Assembly: GCA_015179125.1 (NCBI GenBank)
Contig: WHVA01000162.1
Coordinates: forward strand, 124,001-188,000
DNA length: 64,000 bases
Source: Gautieria morchelliformis
Lineage: Eukaryota; Basidiomycota; Agaricomycetes; Gomphales; Gomphaceae
Direction of reading: 5' to 3'
Shown: positions 56,977 through 64,000 of the stretch, one piece after another
How the letters are laid out: each line of letters opens with the position of its first letter
Position numbering within the stretch: position 1 is the stretch's first letter
Notes under the pieces: generated by a model
The model's database searches: none
Told to the model about the DNA's origin: nothing
What the model saw: the letters and a program-made list of their open reading frames with translations, nothing else
Position numbers and translations under genes: made by a program

Positions 56977-58195
56977 ATGGAACTCTATATTGATCGTTTG
57001 GCACCAGCGCTGCCTCCCGAAGTCTTTTACTCCTATGTCCTCCCGGATATGCTCTCAGAGCATCTCCATCGTTATCTGCTGGACTCCGAAAGCCCGGAAT
57101 GGAACCCCTTCTACACACTGCCCCTGGTTTCCAGGCATTTCCGCGCTTCATGTCGCACGTTATGCGTTCATATTTTTGGCCTGGATGAAAATGAAGGGGG
57201 AACGTAAGTCTTCTGTGTTGAAACTTGACATGCTTACGATGAATAACTAGGGTCATTAAACACATCCTTAACTTTACCAAGTCAGTCTGGGACCAGGCTA
57301 ATTTACCGCCCGGCCGCGCGCAGCCTGCGGACCTTTACACGTATAAGCAATTGATGTCAAGCAATAGCCTGATCCAGGTGTACCTGTGTGCCGCACTCGC
57401 CAAGTGCTTTCTCAACTATGACGTCCTTTGGCATATCGACTTGGAGAAAAGATGGATCGCTGGGGAATTAAACGACGTTGACGAAGAAGATATCGCCGCG
57501 CACGAAGGTGCATTTGGTTCTAGCACAACTCGAAGGTTCAAAATGCGTGACGATACAATGCACCGAGTATACCTGCCCTTCACATGTGCACTGATGCTTT
57601 GTGATCTCGTTCAACCGGAGAGGGTGGCATATATCGCTGCGAATTACTTGGCAAGCATAGTGCCTTTGTATGCAACGGGTTAGTTCCTCTACTCTCCGGA
57701 TATGGGATGACTGGCGATGTTGTCCGATTAGCGCCTGTCATGCTCAAATATACCCAAGACCTGGAGACGTACATCAGCCGACAGTACGTGCTGGAGTTGG
57801 TAAGGCGCCATCCCCTCCCAGAGCTCTGCATATATCCCTCACTATTCTAAGAAGACATGGGTTGATTGGACGTACCAGACGCTCAAACATATTCAAGGGA
57901 TGGACAAATTGCTGAGTAATATGCGACGTAGGGGGAAGTTGGTAAAATCATTCAGACCCAGTGCTTCCGTACCACTGGAAGTCATCGATGTATTTGTTCC
58001 TTGTTCCTCTTGGAAACGTTGGACTGACTATTCATATCAATGGCGACTTTCCAGGATACTAACGTGGTAGCCGTATTAGACGACATCGCCGCTGCGGAGT
58101 GGGGTCCAGACACCGATGACATACGCGAATCAGCCATCAAAGTCAGGGACTATCTTTTGGAACCCTATGCGTCAAACGAAGAGGGCGATCACTAA
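56977..58195 (+). CDS. Hypothetical protein with F-box-like N-terminus (317 aa)
   Basis: Exons are 56977-57203, 57251-57678, 57732-57799, 57852-57941 and 58055-58195; all GT-AG and in frame. The start is MELYIDRLAPALPPEVFYSY, followed by LPDMLSEHLHRYL and FYTLPLVSRHFRASCRTL, which resembles the PPEV...LVSRxFR pattern of F-box-like proteins. The middle (LIQVYLCAALAKCFLNYDVL, YLPFTCALMLCDLVQPERVA) is helical and not recognised. The protein ends YLLEPYASNEEGDH. It is divergent to the F-box-like gene at 53874-55863, but the proteins do not look like close paralogues. Function beyond a possible SCF adaptor role is open. Confidence 0.7.
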
Positions 58196-58692
58196 AACTG
58201 AAAATGGATGTTGTCTAAGAGTTCTGACTCATCTTGTCTTGTGTTTCTTGTTTCCAAACTGGCGAATACTTTCTTGGAATGTCATATGAAACATCTCTCT
58301 ATCATATAGACACGATAATTGCTTCTACTATAAAAAGCTTTGGTTGCTCATGAAGGAATTAATGGACATGCAACGTACTGAACGTAGACTCGGACCTGCC
58401 TTGGTGCCTGTGGCTTGGTCTGAAAGACAATCGAGGAAGTTAGTCGGCGAGAATAGGGAGTTGAAGATGGAGGTGGTCGATGGGAGACATACGTATACTT
58501 ACTAGTCTTTTCTTTTCGGTAAAGATCATCCGGTTGCCCCTGACACGTGCGCGCGTCGGCCGTGACGCCCCCGGGTCTTCTCCGGGCATTTTCCTGGTGT
58601 ATTCCAAGTGGCTTGGTGTACTTAGGGTGTATTTGTGGATACTCACTATCTTTTCGCGTTTTCTCCCCCAACCGTAAGCTAGTAGATAGTGG

Positions 58693-58962
58693 TCAGAGGC
58701 ACGTGACCCCACAAACAGGGGTCTTGAGCACAGACCTCGACGCTCGCATTCTCACAATAGGTAGCTCGTCCCCCGTATCTTCTCGAAGCTCTTCCACGTG
58801 TAACAAGGTGTTTTCACGTCGTGCGGCTACATCGACGTTCTGCTCGTGTGCTTGTTCCTGGAATTTCTTGGGGAAGTTCGCACGTTTTCCTGTTGCTTGT
58901 TCGCCTGACATGCACTCTAGGTAATATGAGCCGTTGCTTTTCCTCGTGATTCTGAACCGCAA
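58693..58962 (-). CDS. Small hypothetical ORF (89 aa)
   Basis: The frame MRFRITRKSNGSYYLECMSG, ATGKRANFPKKFQEQAHEQN, ENTLLHVEELREDTGDELPI is hydrophilic and protein-like. It has no recognised family and could be one exon of a longer gene; the frame at 58671-58348 downstream is a possible but unproven continuation. Confidence 0.35.
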   Translation of the reverse strand: MRFRITRKSNGSYYLECMSGEQATGKRANFPKKFQEQAHEQNVDVAARRENTLLHVEELREDTGDELPIVRMRASRSVLKTPVCGVTCL

Positions 58963-59997
58963 TGGGGGTGACCTGCATGCAGCAATCGGTAAGGCTACGA
59001 GTCCGTGCTTGGAGACACATCGACCCTCGGCCCTGTTTCCGCTCGCAGCACACCACTAGTACCGCGAGGCCGCGGAAAGCGGAGAGATATATGGATACTG
59101 TAGCGTCGACGGAGGTGGCAGTAGGGCCTGGGCTGCGAAACTTACGACTCTAGGACTCAGGTGATCGAGTAGGGGCACGGTACGAGTCTAGTGGACGAGA
59201 TGACATTCGTGATAACGCTGATATTGGCGACTATCGAGATGCTGAGGTATTACCATGCGTTGTGCATGGAATCTTCGCCCGCACAGCCATGATCCCTTAA
59301 TCCTCTTTCTCTTCTCCCACATCGTCACTGAGACTAAGGAGCCTGGTGATGACCCCAGGATATCAGGTAGCAGGATTGGGAGGCAAAATTGGAAGCTAAC
59401 GAACTCACCAACGCCGTGGCTTGCATGGTTACCTCGGGACTTGTCGGCGGTATTATATCAAGGGGAAATATATCTTCGTATCTGACGCAACTAATCCTAT
59501 ACACATTCCCCCTTGGCGATAAATAGCGTTTGTTCAACGAGAGACCTGACACGTATTGTACACTATTTGGGACATGTTGCCCTATTAACTGATGATATTT
59601 GATGTGGGGGCTCATGGCCACGGCGGTCTCCATCCACTTGCCATCCAGTGCCCCCGGTGATCCTGGTCAGCTGCAACATCTCTAAGGTTCAAAACTAACC
59701 TCCCAGCCTAAATCTTGCATGAGAATGTGGCCCAAGTGAAAGGAACAAACCTTACTGAGATTGCGACAATGGAATATATGATCCATCTTGACGGAATCCT
59801 GGAAATAAGTCGTGGATCAGCAATCAGTTAGAGATGTATGCACGGCTGTCCAACTCCTTGTAACTGTACAGGTGCAGTAGCAGTAGCAGGCAACAATATG
59901 GAAAGAAGGTACATAGCTGTCCTTCTCCTCAATAAAAAAAAGAAGTAACTTAGGTTACCACTCACCAAAGAGGCTTGAAAACAGGGATTATAGATTA
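58963..59997. other. No supported gene
   Basis: Only short open frames without motifs. A run of A at about 59934-59943 and several weak splice-like words are present. Confidence 0.35.
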
Positions 59998-60588
59998 TCA
60001 GCTTGTGAATCTTGTTGAAAAGAAATATGAAACCCACATCAAGCAATACCCCATTCCATCCCTACAGAAGTGCAGCTTAGTAGGTGATGGGAAGACAAAG
60101 CTTTGAACCCAGCTGAAGAACACTTTCAATAATGGAGTCATAGAAAAGCCAAGTGATTTAACTTGTATAACCAACTTACACATAGCAAGGGCAAAATAGA
60201 TGGCTAACGATGTTGTATCCAAATCAGTAAAATCTATCTTATATAAGGCTTTATATATACCATATGCGCTGATAAGCAGGTAGCCCAAGGCGTAATATCT
60301 GATAACGACGTGTAAAACATTTATCTTTGTCAAAGGGGTTCTACTAGAAGTAGTGTGAGTAAAATCACGGACAAAGTACGGGCGGTACGGTTCATACAGC
60401 CAGATATATCTTATTTCTTGGCCAGAGGTGATCAATATTTCATACAACAGCAATGTTGCAGTGGCCACTTTCAGGGATTCAGGGTAAATGGCATGAATAA
60501 AATGATCAACGCATACCTTATTGCTGTTGATGAGGATGATCCGAGTTCCCGCAACGACTGTAGTGAGCTCCGCGATCAGTGCATCCAT
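59998..60588 (-). CDS. DUF6533-like integral membrane protein, partial or degraded
   Basis: Basidiomycete multi-pass membrane proteins of the DUF6533 type open with a segment like ALLxYDxxLTxxxEVxxIW. Here YEILITSGQEIRYIW matches, and removing a 54-nt GT-AG intron (60397-60344) gives IWLRTPLTKINVLHVVIRYY followed by ALGYLLIS, as expected for the next helix. The likely start is MDALIAELTTVVAG at 60588. Beyond about 60260 the frame stays open (LAIYFALAMCKLVIQVK) but loses resemblance, so the gene is either truncated or has introns I could not place. Function of the family is unknown. Confidence 0.55.
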   Translation of the reverse strand: MDALIAELTTVVAGTRIILINSNKVCVDHFIHAIYPESLKVATATLLLYEILITSGQEIRYIWLYEPYRPYFVRDFTHTTSSRTPLTKINVLHVVIRYYALGYLLISAYGIYKALYKIDFTDLDTTSLAIYFALAMCKLVIQVKSLGFSMTPLLKVFFSWVQSFVFPSPTKLHFCRDGMGYCLMWVSYFFSTRFTS

Positions 60589-60699
60589 AGTACGGTGGAG
60601 GTGGTGAATATTCTGCAATGGTAAGGATCGGTGACCGGCGTCCACTTTTCTTAGCTGATATGGGAAGCTGTTATATATGCCCGACAATCAGTATCATTT

Positions 60700-63120
60700 G
60701 TATTGTAAGACCTGACAGTGAGCTTGTTAGTAAAGGAACTTTGGAGTAAATCACCATCAACCTCAGCTGGCAGATACTATGATCCCCTGTGTGCAGGTGC
60801 CTGTTAAATCAGCATTTCACTGACATCTTGATCTACCGTACAGTATCCAACAAGTCCGCCGGGGATGTGATCCATAGATCAACCAACGCCCGCAAGCTAG
60901 ACGCTTGGGGTGCATATTAGTCGATTGTGCGCACAGTTTTGCAAACTTACAAGTTCAATGGGGATTAGTCGTAGCTGCTCGCAGACGTATTTGGCCTCAG
61001 TGGCATCAACGGGTGCCGTTGTGATCGTGATACTTTCAGCGATCGTGGCAGGAATAGGACATATGAAGCACAGCAGTGGTGAACATCTATCACCTCCGAA
61101 CCTGGAAGCAATTTGGAAAACATAGCTATATCTTTTCTGGGTTAGATGTTAGAGCTCACCAGAGTGCGAGGCTTTGTTCATGAAGCGATTCAGGATATGA
61201 TTGATGGTGACAGACCCGGAATGTTACCCTGACTCCATGCAAACCCCGAGCTAGAATTTGTACACCAGATATAGAGTCAAGCCTAGGTCTCACCGTTCAG
61301 AACTACAAGTAAGATCCCTCCAGATCTCATCTTTGATGGCATGACGAGAGCCATGACGGAGGCAAATGCGAGAAAGCATGCTGGATGGGAACGTGGACTC
61401 GGGTATACACCTGGAGGCCTGGGTGCTCATGTAGTACAACGTAGTTATTATTTACATGTTGATCTGGGAAGAAAAAAAGAGGACATGATCAATGTCGATG
61501 AACTGCGCGGAATCTGGATCTGAACTGACCACGACACAAAGAATCGCGACCATTACTGTAATGCGAAAATGTAATAATGCCGTTCCACCGTCCAAACAAA
61601 CAACAGGCATCGAAAAAAGAAAAACAGGCACACCTCCGTGCAAGACGCAGTCTGAAGGCAATTAATTACGTATCGCGCCAAGCCGGCGCTTATGTCGGGC
61701 TTAGAGTAAAATCTCCCGAATCGACGCTCAAATATTCGACGTTCAATAAGTATCTCGGTATTTCTTGCGCGTTGCAGAGTACCCTCAGATCTCCGGGTCC
61801 CGCTTCGCTATCAACGACGCTACTCAGGTAGGTTGCACCCGGCGTGCGCTCAAAATTTGATTCCCTTCAAGATTAGATCGAGTTCGTTCCTCTCCCTGAG
61901 ACTCCTGAGTACCGTCCACTGCTCCTATCAAGGGAATAACATTGGGCACTCAGGCATCGGTTATCACGACCCAGGAACGCAACCGTTTGACTGCATCCTT
62001 AATAAACTATAATACTGCACAGAGATTTTCATAGATTTCATTATTCTGAATCAATGCGGTATGACTTTCTGTTCGAGGAAGATGATGTATTGCTTATCTA
62101 CCGCCCATCAGTGACATCCGTTTCTTCTCCCGCCGGGCGATTACAGTTTAGGCGCGATATTTCCCATTTATTGATCATCGGAGACATCTAGAGGAGCTAT
62201 GCACGAAGCAAAATGGAACGTTGAGTCGTCTACAAGGTGTATGGGTCAAATTTATCTTGTACCTTAAAGCTGCCCCTGTCCAGGACAGCCAACTCCAAAC
62301 CACCCGCCCGAGGTATACCGAGCAGCAGGACACGCTACTCCCCTGCGACGATAGTGGCAGTTCTCACGCAAGGTACATAGCTGGCACAGAACCTTGACCC
62401 ATAGTCGGTCACCTTGAAGGCATTGATTCAAGAAAGCAATCGATCTGCGCAGCTCAAGGAGATTTCTAAAGCTTACAGGGTCCGCAGGGATATGGGACAT
62501 CCCGACATCCCGAATCTGTGGCCACGCACATTTGGTGGGGATTAGTTATGATGTGCCAATAGAAGGCGTCATACCCTTGCAACCCTTGCAGTGGCAGTGT
62601 AACAGCGCATGTACCATTCATTTCACGGCAAGTCCGCAGGCAGCTTAGGAGCATCAGTTCATCGCACATTCCCGAGTCCTGGAGTCCAGCTCTTCAAGTT
62701 CTATATTGAAATGGTCCACATCAACACCTAGATGCATAGAACAGGTTGAGCGAGCTCAATGTTGTAACATATGAGGACATCATGGTTCTTGGTAGGCATG
62801 AGACATTGTATAGCAGAGTCAAGTGGATCCTCTTCTCTACCTATGAAGTGTCATTCCACTAAAATCTGGTAATTTTCTCATCTGCGGGACGTTACTTCTC
62901 CCTTTCAAGTTTTACACTTATGGTTCAAAGGCCTCTGCTGTTTAAAATATCTGGAGAAAGGGTTGATCATCAAGAACAATGGTAACAGGAATGTCAACGT
63001 GCAATGAACTTTGGAAATTGTGTTGAAATCAGCTCTAGGGTGATTTTAAGGACATATAAATCAGTGTTTACACGAGTGTTGAAAAAGACGCGCCTACCTG
63101 TGGAAAGATGCTACTTTGAG
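60700..63120. other. Gene-poor stretch with a few possible exons
   Basis: A plus-strand frame from 61577 (MPFHRPNKQQASKKEKQAHL) runs basic and protein-like to CAG|GTAGGT at about 61828 and could be a first exon without recognised partners. Minus-strand frames at 62264-62500 (FRNLLELRRSIAFLNQCLQG) and 62466-62669 look like pieces of one degraded gene. None has a family match that I recognise. Confidence 0.35.
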
Positions 63121-63123
63121 TGC

Positions 63124-63399
63124 TCATTGACGCACACAGGTCGGACACGGCCCCGCAACTGTTGACTCGTATTGCTCCCTGACGGTCCTTATTACTTGGC
63201 ATCTATGGTGACGAGGACAAGCAACCTGCCCTTGCGTGCATGTCGTACAGCCAGGCTCAGCACCCTCGGCGCATTGGGGAGAGTGATTTGGGCTTGTGAG
63301 GCACGTCGAAGACAGGCATGGGCTATGATGCTGCGCGAGGTTGGTGACGTGCCCACAGATGAGATATTTAATGCTGCCGGTGGTGAGGTGTAGACACAT
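63124..63399 (-). CDS. Small Cys/His-rich protein (91 aa)
   Basis: Starting at 63399 the frame reads MCLHLTTGSIKYLICGHVTN, then CLSSTCLTSPNHSPQCAEGA, GCTTCTQGQVACPRHHRCQ and GPCPTCVRQ. Twelve or more Cys with several CxxC pairs suggest metal binding. Small Cys-rich proteins of this look occur in basidiomycetes, but I cannot name the family. There is no signal peptide. A longer in-frame start at 63441 is possible; the internal ATG was chosen because it opens the CxxH/C pattern. Confidence 0.5.
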   Translation of the reverse strand: MCLHLTTGSIKYLICGHVTNLAQHHSPCLSSTCLTSPNHSPQCAEGAEPGCTTCTQGQVACPRHHRCQVIRTVREQYESTVAGPCPTCVRQ

Positions 63400-63441
63400 G
63401 ATGGCTGAATTTATCTTCGGAGATGGATGGTGAACTACCAC

Positions 63442-64000
63442 ACGCAGGTGTAGGCACCTAAAGTGCGAGTTATATCAGAGACGTCGAGCAAGAACATAAG
63501 ATACTCACGTACTGCTTAAGGTGTATGAGGAGTTTGGGAACACAGGCCGAATCAGCTGGCTCTTGAGTCTTTAAAACAAAGGATATCTATGGGGATATGA
63601 ATTATCAACACAGCAGAAGTTGAAATATTCAGACCATATTCGGGGAGATGGCAGCAGCGAATAATGCAGATCCAGGCGTATCTTTGAAAGAAGGGTGCCA
63701 AATAGAACCGGAAATGTGCAATGTGGCGTATCATGTTTCGGTGGTTGGGTCGATAGTATAAGCCTCTAGCTGTCCAGCGCTCAGGAGGAAACTACCGACA
63801 TGAGCGCAGATCCTGCAACCCCTGAGCCATATTAGAATGATTTTGTCCTAAAGAACATTCCCAATGGTTCGATTTTTGAAGACACGGCGACGCCCACTGG
63901 CACGACGCCACTGGGTACTTATCATGACTCCGCTACACTAAAAGACGCCTCATGATCCCGGATTTATAGACGGAGTAGAACGTGGGAGAGACCGAGATAT
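63442..64000. other. No supported gene at the right edge
   Basis: Short open frames only, in both strands. Confidence 0.35.

Overview
This is a window of filamentous-fungus DNA, almost certainly from a mushroom-forming basidiomycete (Agaricomycetes). Genes are split by many short GT-AG introns of about 45-120 nt. The families seen are typical of that group: KDZ transposase with the CxC-type N-terminus, patatin/NB-ARC/TPR NLR protein, MLKL-like four-helix-bundle protein, F-box-like proteins, DUF6533-like membrane protein and Zn(II)2Cys6 factor. Repeats and transposons make up a large share of the window. No tRNA, rRNA or CRISPR gene was found. All multi-exon models below were spliced by eye from reading frame, splice signals and family motifs.

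Left part (1-13 kb). A Tc1/mariner-like transposase, cut by the window edge, is followed by an empty stretch and then a six-exon gene of unknown function on the minus strand (3181-5100). Next comes a large inverted arrangement. Two GC-rich ~33-bp minisatellite arrays (about 5475-6290 and 11633-12800) each adjoin a broken copy of the promoter and first exons of a patatin-type NLR gene. A KDZ transposase and other repeats lie between them.

Host-gene part (13.7-24 kb). An apparently complete 18-exon acyl-CoA dehydrogenase is followed by a paralogue of the six-exon unknown gene (17159-18942), with all five intron positions and phases conserved. Then come a Zn(II)2Cys6 regulator on the minus strand and a four-exon hypothetical gene.

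Repeat nest (24.8-33.9 kb). A Tad-like LINE (endonuclease, RT, RNase H) is split by several insertions. Two of these are LTR-like copies of one family that carry variable numbers of a ~240-bp 5' unit.

NLR part (34.7-44.4 kb). A small stand-alone four-helix-bundle protein gene lies upstream of a patatin, NB-ARC, TPR gene. The latter has about 20 nearly identical 42-residue TPRs in dimeric and trimeric higher-order patterns; it carries one frameshift and one nonsense codon. The two relics in the left part match its promoter and 5' exons, so the three loci share an origin.

Right part (44.5-64 kb). A Ty3/Gypsy chromodomain remnant and a young, broken Ty1/Copia element with a 5-bp target duplication (in a SINE-like sequence) precede host genes. 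These are an Hsp20 gene with a heat-shock element, a nearby 29-bp perfect palindrome and two apparent GC-AG introns; two F-box-like genes; a DUF6533-like gene; and a small Cys-rich ORF. The last ~3 kb is otherwise poor in recognisable genes.
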